Assembly: GCF_001039355.2 (NCBI RefSeq)
Contig: NW_019775410.1
Location: 63,298-127,297 of the forward strand
Direction of reading: 5' to 3'
Length of the DNA: 64,000 bases
Origin: Lingula anatina
Lineage: Eukaryota > Brachiopoda > Lingulata > Lingulida > Lingulidae
The translations under genes were made by a program, and so were the position numbers. The notes under the pieces are model-generated. The model searched no databases. It was not told the origin of the DNA and saw nothing but the letters and a program-made list of their open reading frames with translations. Numbering within the stretch: position 1 is the first letter of the stretch; each line of letters begins with the position of its first letter. Of this stretch, positions 25,900 through 39,673 are shown in pieces.

Positions 25900-28800
25900 T
25901 CACTTGCTTTTGGGCTCGTGGCGCTTCATGTGCAGAGCCAGATGATCTGATCTGGCAAAGGAACGTTCACAGACTTTACACTTGAAAGGTTTCGCACCTG
26001 TGTGTTTTCTAATATGGCGAGTAAGCTCATCAGAACGAGCGAAGCGCCACTGACAACTCTGGAAGTGGCATTTATATGGCTTTTCACCTGTAAAGATAAA
26101 GTAATGAAACTATTAAGGTCATGAAGCAATCAGTGTAGAGACAAAAATATCTACATAGTGATTAAACACAATGAAGTCTGAAAACATCATTGAGTCATGA
26201 ACCAACTGAAATTTTTTTGGCTTTTTTCTGAGAATACATCCGTGGATGTTGATAGGATACTGAAGGAAATACAAAAAATTAAAGTTTATTTCCCTACCAC
26301 TCTGTCATGTTTTGATCTATTGTTCACAACTGAACCAAATATCATAATTATTATTTCAAAACTGTTTTCTCAGTGTGGTGTGTGGTATGTTACAAGTGGC
26401 TGGTACAAATGTTAACATTCGCCTTCTTCATATGGTAAAAAGCAGGAGGCTAAATTCCACATTATATAAATAGAATTGACTCCTTTCCAAGATACATTAT
26501 ACTTGTCTGTCTTTTGGCCTGACTTGTGAACTATGTGATATTTATTTCTGCAATTTAAAGTATAAATTACCCCTGATGTTTAGATATCCTAACGTTCTAA
26601 CCTACTTTAAAGTTTTTATGGCTTTTGGCCAAAGTTGAATAATTTTGGTTTTGCTATTCAAGTTATTTCTACCATAGTAGTAAACAACTTCAAGATAGCC
26701 TGATAAACAATAATAATTTAGCTGAATGAGACAAGATATGTAATTTTGTTGATATTAACACTCATTTTAAACATCTGAGCCCCTATATACTATTTACAGA
26801 AAAGTAATCTTCACGCATAAAAACCCATTTCAAGATTCCATCTATTGGAATTGATCCAAACTCTCCCCGGGACATTTTACATACCTTTTTCAGATTCACA
26901 ACTGCAGCCACCGATGCATACACACATTATCTTAATGTTTCCCATAAAATTATACCCTATCATTTATGTTGCATCACAATTTTTTATTAGAATGACACCT
27001 AAATGGGGGAGGGGGAGGGGGCAATAAGTATGTGACATGTGGATCCCCTACACATACCGAGTCTTTCAAAAAATTTTTTTGACATATCTGATATAAGCAC
27101 GTTAACTCTACCCGTACTAAAGCTCTGATTATGGATATATTTATCATATTTAAGTAACTATCCTGTCCATTGTCAGGGCCTTTCACTTCATATCCATGGT
27201 CAGGGCCTGTCAGTTCCTATGAAGGCCCTGTCTATGGTGAGTGTGATTACACTGTTGTCACTTGGGTGTCCCCGACAGAGAACCAGAATGTGTACACACA
27301 CACACTGCCATTGCATTATCGTAAGAAGATTTATAGCTCAAAACTGAAGGACTAAAAAGCTTCTGTGTTGACTCTAGCAATAACCATTGGCTAGATCAAT
27401 AATGACACTATTCATAAGTGCGTTCAGTGTAAATTCAAACATGGGCATCATTTCAGTGAGACATGTCGTTGCCATGGTGATATTATCCAGCTCTGTCAAC
27501 TACCCCAAACCATTGTCAGTACCTGAGTTCAGAGTATACATCAGGGTATGTGTCTCTATGACAATATTTACCATGAATTAACTAACAATATATTCATTTG
27601 CTCACCTGAATAAGTTTACCAATTAATGACTCTGAAATAGTGAACGTTACTTAACCTTCGCCACCTCAGTTCTTCAGGCCTGGGGGGAGCTATGCCTGCT
27701 ATTTATTTCCTTCACTTATGTACTCTAAGTCCTGTGTCTATTTAAAGGTTTTCTGTTTCCTAACTTAATGTGCAATTGCTTGTGCCCCTAGCTGAAGTAA
27801 AAATGTCTAGCCCAAGGGGGAATTGGATTCCACTTTTTCATTAGTCATTTCAGATTTTTTCTTGCCACTCACACTTATCTTGGTAGTATAAATTGTTCTA
27901 CCCACGTTTTAATTGTTTGTACAATTGCAATGTGTTATAACAGAGTTGGAGACTCTCTGTCAGGATGCTTCCAGTGAACAGGAATTAAAACCACAGCTTC
28001 AAAAGCACCTCCAGAGATCCAATTTTAGAGACAGGCCTGGATCTTGTTTTCATGTTCTTTATTTCATACCAGAGAGGATTCATTTGGCTTGGACTTCCTG
28101 GTTCTATGAATGTGTGGGCTGTCTCCAGCTGCTATTCAGAGAACTTGGTGATGACCACTGAATCATCATGTACAGCTTCAGTACCATGGTTGAAGCCCAT
28201 TCAGCGGTGGTCGGTGGTCGGATATTGCTTTACTAGTGCCCACCCAGTGAAATCCATTCTTAGCACTCAGTGCAGCTACAGCATGAGTTTTGCTTCCAAG
28301 AAAATAATTTTCTTTTGATTTTAAGCAGGATATTTCGTTTAGTCTAATAGATACATCCTTCTGATGTATGCATTCCATATATTTTCTCTAATCTATTTTA
28401 ATTTCCTTTTGCTACTTCATTTTATCTCATTTCTTTCAGTTGGTGATATACCAGTCTCCATAAAGAGCTCTTTAACATTTCTTTTCATTATTTATAACTA
28501 TTGATATTCATGTATATCATTTTTAGGCACTATATGGAATAAAATACTCATTTTATGGAAGAAGTAGTACCACTAGAGAAAACTTCAATATTTATACTCC
28601 ACTCTCTCTGTTGACCAAGCTCTAAAGCAGTGACAACCCCTGCAGATAAGTGGTAGCACTGGAAGGGGGCACCTTGCCAGAGCCAAGTGCTCTCTACCCT
28701 GTAACTTTAAACTTCAATGTGCTGCTAGCAGTGTAGGAGAGATGCCCACAATTACAACCACCACCAACTGCTTTCACTACTTCCTCTTTCTAACAAAATT

Positions 28801-31800
28801 ACCGGACTGTTTTGGAAGATTACCGAATGACACCAGGTCTCAAGTTTGTGCAATTGTCAGTTGCACTGAGTGGCCACAGTTGTACTAAATTGCTTCCCAA
28901 GTCTCCACTCTGGGCTTGACTTCATTTGAAACTGAAGTGTTATTTTTGTTGAAATTTAATTTAAATTCAAATTTGTAAGAAGTTACTAGTTTTGTGCTTT
29001 ATTTTGAAATGAGATTTTAACAACCTTTTTGAACAGTGGTAACATGCGTACGAGGCAATCCTTAATCAGTACAAAAGAGTAAGATTTCCAACCAGTTTTT
29101 TGTTTGCACTAAGGAACAAGTTTTGTGTACTGGATAACACTTCCCCAAAGTTTACCTGTCTGGAGCAAATTTCTAAGCTATTATGCATTTCAAAGCCAGG
29201 TTTCATAACAGACATAAAATGTTATTTTTAACCTAGCAGCCTAGATATTAAGTCAACTGGTCTACCTGAGAATTGTCTAAATATCTGTGGCACTCTGACA
29301 TCACCAGTTGATCAATTATCAATTTTATGCTGGAGATAATGGTTGCAGTTTATTTATGTATGATGAGAGGACCATCTAACTTTTGCCACATGAATTAAAC
29401 TATGAAGGCTGTACACCAATACGACTGAAATTCTATCAGTTCAGTAAATAATTCATTTCCATCTCTATATTTCATACTGTTGGTAGGGCTGTGAACATGA
29501 AAACAGCTGATTGTTGAGTATTTGTGTGAAGCCCGCGTGTAAAATTGTACAAACTACAGGATAAAATCGCTCAGAAACTGATGTGGATTAAGCTGAGTAC
29601 ACAATCTTTCCATTAAAACCACTTAGGAATGCAATTATTGTACCACCACTGCTCATTCATGAGGTAGAAATCCTCGGCTCTTGTAATGCCCTTTAAAGCA
29701 ATCAACAGAGTTTATCTGGAATGATTTGAAAACCTATTTAGTTTATTCTGTACTTTTGCCTATATATCCTACAATATAACCAGTAGCCAATGCAATGCTC
29801 AAACATTTAATTCTATCATGAAAGGATTTTCATGGCCAGTTTTCATTTCACTGGCTAAGCTTCAGGTTATAAAAGTGTGTTAAATCTGGGACCATGCACC
29901 ATTTGCCTATGGGACACACTTAAATATGAAATCTGGCAATTAAAACATTCCCCAAGTTGTCACGAAACCGCCAGACTGGCGACAACGTTATGAGAGAATC
30001 ATGATGATTGTAGATGTGTTTTCATGTGGGCTCCTTGGCAAGTAGCCTGATCTCAATAAATGGACAAACTAATGAAGTCAGTTCTGTAGTCTGCTAACAC
30101 ATTGACTAATGCAGCTACACTAGCTTGGTTCATCACTCTGGCTAAACTGTCTACAGACTGGGCTATATGACATATGAAGGTCATACATCAATATGAATAC
30201 CAGAATCATAATGCTATATGCACTGAACCTAATCAAACACATTTCCTATGACACCCAAAGACTCAGTAGACTAATTGGTGATTTAGGACCTCCTGTTTGC
30301 ATGGGAAGGCAAATGGTTAAGTGTTTTCCTGATGAAATGAGAGGATGTACGGCAGCCAGTGCTGAATACTGAGTGTAATATATGTTGTGGTAATATATGT
30401 ATGTGGGGAAATATGCTGGGATGATTGTCTGACCATTGAGTATTTAATAAAATAGACAGGTACCCTCTCTCACTGTCTTCACAAAATATACTTTGTACAT
30501 TGTACAACAGAGAAAGAAATGATATATAGAATTGAACAGCAGATTTGCCATTAATTATGGTGAGTCAAAGACTTAGGTCCAGATTAATTAGCTTGCACTT
30601 CATCCTAGGTGACAGAGTTAGATATGATGACTTGCAAGAGAGGGCACCTGTTTGTGAGATGATCAATTCATATTATCTACCTGTATGAATTCTTTGATGA
30701 GCCTTCAAGTGGGAGCTCTTCGTATATGCTTTACGGCAATCTGCAAAATAAAAAAGATCATTTTGTTATTATGATAATATGTCACGTAAACTGAATATCT
30801 GGTTTTTATTACATTATATGACAGTGGTTAATGAACATGTGACACAAACGTACCCTGTATATCAGACTTCCTTTTCAACACGGGAATTCATTTCACATCT
30901 GATTACATTACAATTTATTTAATAGGCAATATTCCACAGAGGACGCCTCAGATGGCACCTTGCACCTGGTGACCCAGGTAGGGGGATACAATTAAGAGTA
31001 AACTAACTCTTTGACTGGGATAACATGTCACAAAATGATACAGGTGATTTTAATAAATGCTCCATTCCATCTCTTAACTAAACAGCTACCGACTCCATTC
31101 AATCTGGCTAATGAAAAACTGATAGGGAGGATTAGGCAATGCGGCCCTATGAAAAGGAAGATTTGGGGGATGGCTTAATATGATTCCTCACTCTCAGATA
31201 CCTTATCATCAATACACATTGGATTTATTGTATGTAATCAGCTAAGTACTGACTTATAATTATGATCGAAAGAAGGTAGCAACAATTGAATCCCGCCCCG
31301 CTGTAATGAATTATGCCCTCTCCCTCCCCTCTTTCAATTAGAGGGTTATTTATTGCGAGTTAGAGGCACTTGGGTCATATTTAACGATGATTGTCATTTT
31401 CAGTGTTCATGATTAATCTTGGTTTGCTGATGCAACTGCCTCGTATTGATGACTCAAGTTTTACTTGGAACAAGATGAGTGGAAAAGTTTGTGAAAATTG
31501 CTTGTAAAAACCGTTTTAAGTGCAGATCTGGACGGGACGCGGGCTTCTTTCCAATTTTTTCTCCTGTTATAACTGTGAAATTTAGAAAAGGAGACACTTT
31601 TGAATTGCGGTATTGTGTAGTTTGTTTGGACTGGAAGCGAATCATGAGACGATGTGGTCTTAGTAAAACATATTTGGGATAATTGACCAAGCTCCCCGTG
31701 ATCAATAGATGTGAGGGTATCTTTTTTCGGTGATTAACACTGAAATCACTCAAGTTATGAGGAAGTGGTCGGTGAATTTATAGCAGCAGATGATTGAAAC

Positions 31801-34800
31801 TTGCGAGCCCCGCTGGACCACCAAATGCGGTGATCTCTCTTTACCATGTGGAACAAGTAGAATTTATCTGAACCGCATTCTTTCACGTTGTGTTTTTAGA
31901 ACCGTTTGTAAATTAGTCACGCTAAACACTGTCAGATCAGTTTGTCTTGGAAGCATTTTGCCCTGAGAATTATTACTCCCATATGTGTCTGACGAAAATT
32001 AGATTTCTCCGAAAATCCTTGACAGAAATTGTCTTTAGGTACGGAATTTTTGAAGCATTGTCACGAGGTCCCCTTTAACTACCTTTTGGCAACGCTTTTT
32101 ATTGCCCAGTGGGCCAGTCAGTGCGTCTCCGATTATCAAATATTATCTGACGCCCTTCAAAAAACCATTAAAGTTTTACGGTGTACTTCTTTTACGCATT
32201 ATGCTCCACTTGAATGCGTGACCTGTTTAAAACCTCATTTTCTGCGTTTGTGACGTAAAATCTAAACTACAGGTAATTTGCAGTGAGCAGTTTAGCACTG
32301 ACTTGGCTTAACTGGTTCTAAGACGACTCTTTCACGTACAACTGATTCTAACTATTTTTAGACGTATATTTTTTGCCTGAACGAAACACGAGGACATTTT
32401 TACACTATCCCTAACTATCCCAGCTTTTGAAATCCAATATCCTACATTGGTAAACGGGGGCATTACGTCTCAAAATCTCAAAGTAGCGTTAGATTTCAGC
32501 GAAATTCTTATCAGTGCTGTTTACGTTTCGTTCTTCTGTTGCTGGCGTTTGTATCTCAGCTTAGACGATAAGAGGTTCTTACTGGGGCCTTGGGGATCCG
32601 TGATTGAGATAAGGTACCCCAGAGAAGGGGGGAACGCCATGTGTCGCACCATATGAGAAAGTTCTCACAACCCTTGGAGACTTCTGCAAGAATGTGACAT
32701 TTGGCTGACCGAAATGGGACGTTCTGTCGGTAACATCTAGATACCAGGCAAAATGCCTAAGGCAAGCAGTTTAGCAAATGCACTCAACAAGCTCACGGAG
32801 GGAGGGGGTGGGGGGCCTTGACACGTAACTATGATGTTAACGTTTTTGCTTATCAGACTGTCATTGCCCTCATAATTTATGACCTTGGAACAAAAATACC
32901 ATGTTAGCTAGCTACTCGTAATTTTAGCAAATGTTAATAGAAACTCAACTAAATGTGACCAGAACCGACATGGTGCAAGGTACCATTGTATCTGGAAGAA
33001 ACTAAACAAAATCTTACTTGGATAGTCACAGAAGTGTATTCTTCTCTTTTCTAACTCTGGGTTATTCTTTCTGTTATATCTAATAGTTGTACATCCTGGG
33101 TAGGTGTTCTGGATCTTCCCCGTGGCTGTCGTAGGAAGACAGTTCAGCATTGTGATGCCGTCAAGCACGGGGGTGGGGATCATCATCCCGGGATAGGGCG
33201 GGGGCGGGGTCCGCCTGACGATCTCCTGCTCTGGGCTGCCTGGCTGGGAGTTGGGCGGGGTTGGGGGCAGTTGCTGATGCTGGTGTGGTGCCTGCTGCAT
33301 GTAAGGTGAAGATTGCAGGACCGTGTTCGCCATAGAGTACTGCTGAGTGGCTGCCGAGGACACCGGGGTATTGATGGGAGAAGGAACTTGGAACTGTGCA
33401 AGGTTAACACCATTTGGGTTGTTGTTGTTACTGAACATTACTGGCCTTGGGACTGGGATTTGTAAACTACTGGGGCGTTCCAGTTTAGTCCTTTCAAACT
33501 GGCAGTCAGTACTGCCCTCTAATTTCACATTGGCGGCAGCGTACGGGACTCCCCCCATGCCGCCGTCCATAGGAATGTTCACATTGTATTTACACGCTGC
33601 TGCCTTATTGAAGTTCTGCTGCTGCATACAGTTTGATGGAGCATCGGGCTCCTGTTTGATTTTAAAAGCATCTTCACAGTCCATTTTCACCTCCTCCAAC
33701 AAGCTTCCGTCCAACATGTCCATACTGGCACTCAAATCCTCCCACATAGAGTCGGACTCGGAAGCTTTCTGCAAATCGCTGAAATCGGGGCTGCTTTCTT
33801 TCTTTACCCCGAAAAACTCGTCCATGATACTGCTACCGTTCTGGCTGCTGTCGCTTCGACATTCCATCACATCACTCGGAGAATGTTGTGCGTTAAACAA
33901 GGCGTTTTGTGGCACCGCCGCCGCCGTGCTGGCGGCCAACTGTCGGGGGTAATGCATCCCGTTGGCGCTGGCACGGTTCTGAGAGAGAATTCCAGTTCTC
34001 AGATATCTGTAATCATGTTTGGGCACCACCTTCACGTTCACGTTGATGTCGAGCCCCCCGGGACTGGCATGGGACGCGTCCCCGAAGAACTCGTCCACGT
34101 AGCTGGCGCTCGTGCGGCGCGGTTTCTTTAATTCTGGCATAGACGTCTGCCCGTATTGAAAATTACCCTAAAAAGATGAGATACATTATGAATATGGTAA
34201 AAATATGAAGAAAAGTGGAAAATATGATAAAAAGTAGAATATCTTAACTGATTTCAAACACCTCAGTCTTTGAGAAGACTTGAGCTGGCTATAATGATAT
34301 GTTATCTACGGGACTCTATGATTTATTGTGATGATATGCATTTCATCAAAACACCATCACTTAAGAATAAGGTACCGCCGGGCTGGTAAACAACCTTTAA
34401 TGCTACATTCACCGCTGTATCTCTGCTGAGGCCGATGAGCCCTCTATAAACTTTACTGTAAACTACTACGCAGTGACTTTGACGATGTTTGCGACGCAGA
34501 GGGACGTCATTGGGAACTCGATCTATATTTACTCTGAGCTCACGTTTTAGTACGTGTCAGAAATCAAGGTTGTTGTTTTCTCCTCTACGCAGCTGAAATC
34601 AAAACCTCCCCTTTTTCAATGACATAGACCCTAGGATACGAATACTCTATAATTGTTATTTATAATATGGTAGTGTTTCTTTTAGAAATGAGTTATTGGC
34701 TTTCTCTATTTCGGTGACTGAGTGCTACAGTATTGAATGGTGTGTGTAAAGTCATACAATCACCTTCAAGACAACAAGGGCGAATGAATTCGATCCATTC

Positions 34801-36084
34801 ACTTCTTTATAGATGACTCTTTGGAAAAGAGACGTATCGAATAAAAGCTGGCATTTGAATTACAATGGTTGTTTTTGTCCCAGATATAGAGATATTTGGA
34901 CGGAAGCCAACTCGGGTAACGTGGTACGCCTCACATCCTGAAAGTACGCCGATTAATTTCTCGGGCCCACCGCCAGTAGATCTTCACCTTGGCGTCGGTA
35001 TTCCATTAATCTAAACAGTCTCATACCGATGGGACATGTAGGAGATCACTTGTTCATTTGTGATAATACATCCCGCTATCACACGTGAGTAGTTGGGAGG
35101 TTTCCCCGCTAATACTGTATTGCGAAATCGTCGTCCGCCCACTCACCGTCACAACGTGCTTCAACGTTTACGATAAAATGTGTTCTACTAAACATTTTAA
35201 TCGGCGTGGGTGGTTACAGGTAAGCATTAAAGCAGCCCTCATCGTTTAACTCCCTTATTTACATGAATTCATTTACTTTCACTGTTCATATTTGCGAGGT
35301 CAATAATTAGATCTTAGGTGAATGAATTTATGAATGATGCTGATAGTAGCGCTTAACAGTGACTCAGCGGCATCGAGCTCGTAAACAATTTCTGGGCTGA
35401 AAAGAAGTCCACCACTAATCGAGGAATTAGCTGTACTATATCAGGTCCTTCAGTGCTTAGTAATCACACTGTAATGGTGTACTTAAAGCAAAAATCAATG
35501 ATGAAATGTTGATGCGAAATTATTCCCGCCAAATGTTTCTGTGGACCACCGTGCTAGTTAATAACTGAACAATGTATCAGATAATATCAGATAATTAAAT
35601 GGTGTGTAATAGGCTGCAGTAAATAGCTTTGCCATGTGGAGGGTAACCGTTATCCTTGAATTATATTCTATAAACTTGATCTTAAAATAAACTACCTATA
35701 TACAACATGGATAGATGATACCTTCATTCCAAACATTGCTGCAATGCCTCTGCTGTAATTTCACTTTGAGTGCTCTCTATATAATGCCCCTAATTACATA
35801 ACAGTAGCCGTACTAGACCCTAGCGAAGTGAAAGCTGAAGCTGTGACTTATATTAATAATAGTAACCCACCGGCCCAAGAAATCGTGCCTAAAGACACAA
35901 GTTGTCAAGAACAGTGCATAAATTAATAAGAAATATCTGTAATCATGGTGCTAAGCGTGCTTACCTGCCACGAGGCTGGGGTGGCAGGGAGAAGGTCCTG
36001 CGGCGGGAGAAAGCAGTCGTCGGAGACGTCGGGTACGATCTGATCATCAAATACGTCCGCTGTAAGACATAAAGTTTCGGCCAT
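25900..36084 (-). CDS. KLF5: Kruppel-like factor 5-type transcription factor
   Basis: Nuclear zinc-finger transcription factor expected to bind GC/CACCC boxes. Coding exons (minus): 36084-35965, 34167-33018, 30740-30681 and 26087-25900; all junctions are GT-AG and in phase, giving 505 aa. The ATG at 36084 is the first ATG in the frame; the upstream open codons lack one. The C-terminus has three C2H2 fingers (C420/C425/H438/H442, C450/C455/H468/H472, C480/C483/H496/H500) with TGEKPYKC and TGAKPFKC linkers and the KLF reading residues RSDELTRH and [11 protein letters not shown]5-specific marks are [11 protein letters not shown] near 61-70, a [12 protein letters not shown] phosphodegron-like segment (about 341-352), a PPPPY motif (361-365) and [20 protein letters not shown] before finger 1. 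A second DEFFG (156-160) and three SUMO-type sites (VKKE 161-164, IKQE 210-213, VKLE 254-257) are visible. The paralogue assignment rests on remembered vertebrate KLF5. Confidence 0.95.
26088..30680 (-). other. KLF5 intron 3 (4.6 kb)
   Basis: This intron separates zinc finger 1 from fingers 2-3. It holds a G-rich tract near 27005-27022. An open stretch on the plus strand at about 27940-28161 follows an AG and looks slightly coding-like, but I do not recognise the product and no partner exon was found. Otherwise no feature can be supported. Confidence 0.7.
30741..33017 (-). other. KLF5 intron 2 (2.3 kb)
   Basis: Spans the gap between the large second exon and the first zinc-finger exon; the split codon is CCA A|AT TGC. 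The part nearest exon 2 (about 31.3-32.8 kb) is less AT-rich than the distal intergenic DNA, but no gene or clear element is seen. Confidence 0.8.
34168..35964 (-). other. KLF5 intron 1 (1.8 kb)
   Basis: Bounded by CAG|GTAAGC and TTTTTAG|GGT. It has higher GC and more CG dinucleotides than the flanks, as expected near a promoter. It includes an E-box-like CACGTG near 35083. No transcript other than KLF5 is supported. Confidence 0.75.
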
Positions 36085-36600
36085 CGGATGTGGATAAAAA
36101 GTCTGGTAATTATGGTCCCTGGACACTCTCAGTTGCGGTAATAAAGTCACTGACTTGTGGCACTGCGTTTTAACAGTAACGTATAACTTGCTCCGTCAGT
36201 CGTAGTAGAGTTGTTTGTGAGTTGGTGAATGAATGAATGAATAAATAGTACAGCGGGTCAGTGATGACGTTCGCTATGTCAGGTGACTTACTAGGCTCCG
36301 CCTTATTTGCCATATATGGCACATGGGTTCCTAATATAGAAAGTCGACCTTTGGACCTTCTACGCACTTACTAAAATTTTCCACACGGCATGCCGTCAGC
36401 GATATGTCAATCATAAGCAGTGACCCGTAAAAAAAGCTGAAGGGATACCTTTGGCTGTTAGAACGCGACGAAGGTGACCCCTGCGCTTCATTTACACTCG
36501 GCACGCTACGGAGAACCTCGTAAACATTCGTATTTGCGCATGCTTACTTCTAGAATGTACTCTAAACTTTGACGTCACAAGGTAGTGTAAACAAACTTGG
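36085..36600 (-). promoter_or_regulatory. KLF5 5' UTR / promoter region
   Basis: This is the sequence immediately upstream of the KLF5 start codon, enriched in CG dinucleotides compared with the surroundings. No TATA box is obvious at a suitable position. The transcription start cannot be fixed from sequence. Confidence 0.4.
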
Positions 36601-39130
36601 AATAACATATCTCATGTTCTTTCATGGTTGAGATTACCGTTGTTTACTTGACTACATCCATATAACTAATTCAAGAACAATCGCCGGAAGTGGAAAAGTA
36701 AATACATATTTATATTATTCACGGTTGCCTAACTTTGAGTTTCTTTTAATGAACTTTTTTTTTAATTTGGCGTTTTAAGTGCGGTGTGCAGGACCGTGGC
36801 TGACTAACCTCGTCATTAAACCAGGATAGAAAAACAAGTCAATTTCCCAAGAGCTCGGGCAACTTTGATGAATAGTGAAATTTATCGCTGAAATCTTTTC
36901 TAAGGATCCTCTACCACGCAGTACCAGTTAACCGAGGACCGGATATAAATGGCGTTTGATGAAAAAAAAAGAATAATAATTTTAAAAAAGTAAAAAAGAC
37001 TAAATAAAAATTTGGGACTACTAGATGTAAATAGGGACTAATAGTCGAAAAATTACCCTAAAATGACAAAAGATGGGGCCGTGTTAGTATCTTTGAAGTA
37101 TTTTCATTAATTTGAAAAAAAAATCATGTTGTCGATAAAGGCTCCCAGTGGTAAGGTGTAAGGTGTATCTTAAAATTATCATTTTTCTAAAAAGTTTTTA
37201 AATATTGACCTACGATAATGGATATTTCGAGGAATATGCCGTCAGTAGCCTGTACGCAAATATGTGGCCCTCACTAATTAGAAAATAATAGACGAAGACA
37301 AAAATATCTTTCGTGCGATAAGTTACAGTTGGATAAACAAACAAGCGAAATTAAAGCACTTAACCGCACTAACATGCGTGGTATGCCCGTTAATACAAAC
37401 AGACTGTCAACTGATTGCGCAGGCAACTAAAATGCGTTAGGTGAGATAGCTAAGCGCAATGTGCCGGACTCTCTAGTCTTGATCAGTATAGCAAGCGCAC
37501 CGAAATGGAACTCTCCATTACCACAAGAATATTTCAGTAGGGGGCACATCTGTCTTCAGTCTCAGTCTGCAATCTTCAGTTATCCCGAGAATAACGATAC
37601 AGTGAACCAATTGACTTCATATACTTTAATGAGCAATGAAATGTTTCAATTAGGCCTACAATTAAAAAAAATAATAATAATAAGCATTACTGAGAAAAAG
37701 AAAATAAAGCGTTCTACTATTAACATATCTTGAAATTTGTCGCAAATGCTTATTCTCAATTGATTAAGAACTAAATCCATTGCACAGCTAACTTTACAAA
37801 TCTGTATGTGTAATGAACTTAGACTTCTAAATAGATTTGACATAAAGAATGAGAAGTACCTAATCCACATAATGGCTAAATTAAACGAGGATATTAAAGA
37901 ATGAAACAATGACGTACATGCGTCATACTTTCCTAGATAAATCCATACTTCAAAATGATAAATACGATGATCAACTGCATCTAACAAGATATTGAATTAC
38001 GTCACTTGATATACTCTGTATAAAATTAATTAAGCCCCCTGGGCTTATATGTCGCCAAGGTGTTTGGAATTTGATTTCGTTAAAAAATAATGGATCTTTT
38101 TCCAAGTCAAGAGTACGTACACGTCCACAGAAAAATACGTGGCCGAACCTACGATAACTAGTATTTGCATTCACATGTAAGTGTCGTGTGGCCGTTATCC
38201 CAGGATTACACTGACACGTGTACTTTGAGCGAGATATTTTCTAGGCCTATCTTATAACTATGAAGCCCAATTCATATCATGGTTATAAAAGTAACCAGAC
38301 AACTGTGCATCTCGTACTAATAGTTATCTGTATTCACTGTGCTATTGCTATGAATAATAAATACCATGTTTAGCCTATATACCACGGACAAATGTGTGTA
38401 CTTTTATTTTGTCACCATTTTGTCATAATTGTACTTGTCAAACTTGGGCGTAACGATACAATGTTTAAAAAGCATGTGAGGCGTAGTTTTGTTTCGAATT
38501 AAGCGATATGCTTGTAATTCAATATAGCGAAAAAAAAAACTCCTAAACTCCTTCACTTCAGTTCACACAATTTGGCATATATCAATGGCAATGAATTACT
38601 GAACAGCCCAAGTTAACGAATACCACTCGAAAACTGAGTAAAATGTAATGTTCTGACTGAATTAGGTGGATTTTACTTGAGATATTGTTGAAATCGAGTC
38701 CCTGGCGTATTCCGATGCAATGTGCGACCTCTGCGATATATAAGATGTTGATGTCTTTTAGACTCTGAGAGTACTGCTGCAAATTATTTTATAAACGAAG
38801 AATCTATCGTTAGTCTAGGTTTTAAAAAGTTGCTCTTTTTGTCGACTTTGTTTTCAAACCAAAATTACAAAATGAAAAGTAGTTTTTAAAGTGAGTGGAT
38901 ATTTAAAAAAAAAGAATAAGATAAGCATTTCTGAGAAAAACAAAATCAAGCGTTCGACAATTGGCATATCTTGAAATTTGTTGCATTAATGATTATTCCT
39001 AAATTAATAGGAAAAACCCATTAGATTTATGACAGTTTCCATTAAATAAAACGTATTAATCGATAAAATATCTGCTTTACAATGCAAGTTTATGGCACTA
39101 ATGGTATCAAGATCTACAGAGGTCAGGCAA

Positions 39131-39157
39131 TTTTTTTTTTTTTTTTTTTTTTTTTTT
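39131..39157. repeat. poly-T tract, left copy
   Basis: Twenty-seven T. The equivalent tract in the right copy (41580-41611) is longer. Confidence 0.95.
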
Positions 39158-39368
39158 GAGTTTACTGAAAGGAGAAATCGTACAATATAGCCGTGAGGCC
39201 ATCTTGAAAGTCTTTATCCAAATCGTAAATAGAACCATTTCCGTCCCTTACTGGTCCAGAAATTCTTCTTATTTGTTAAAACACCTAGAACGGACATCGT
39301 AACAGCTTAATGGGTGTTTTACGACTCACCTCGGGAGATCTAAGTGAGACTACAACACGGCGGTAGAG

Positions 39369-39376
39369 TATAAAAA
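39369..39376 (+). promoter_or_regulatory. TATA box of truncated glycine-rich gene
   Basis: TATAAAAA lies 119 bases upstream of the ATG at 39488. It is identical in sequence and nearly identical in spacing to the box at 41823 in the other copy. Confidence 0.7.
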
Positions 39377-39487
39377 GATGTCTCGTTATCGCTCTGTGCC
39401 TCTTTTAAATTGACGCAAGCTGTGCGCCATATACTGGTGTCGGTGCTGTGAAATTTGAAGGTATTTTGGTCTTAACCAAATAACAAA

Positions 39488-39605
39488 ATGGCTCGATTTT
39501 TGACGTTTCTTTGCTTGGCTGTGGTTTTCTTGGCAGTTGTGGAGGTTTCCATTGGAGCTGGAGGGTAAGGGATCCGTCACATTAGTATTTCTAGGCATTA
39601 ATTCA

Positions 39606-39673
<68 letters not shown>

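Noticed and set aside
33347-33952. 201-codon plus-strand open frame
   Set aside because: It is antisense to KLF5 exon 2, whose minus-strand frame encodes conserved KLF5 motifs; the plus frame is a by-product of GC-rich codons.
36066-36150. Upstream extension of the KLF5 N-terminus to 36150
   Set aside because: The extended frame has no ATG before 36084; the apparent start at 36150 is GTG.
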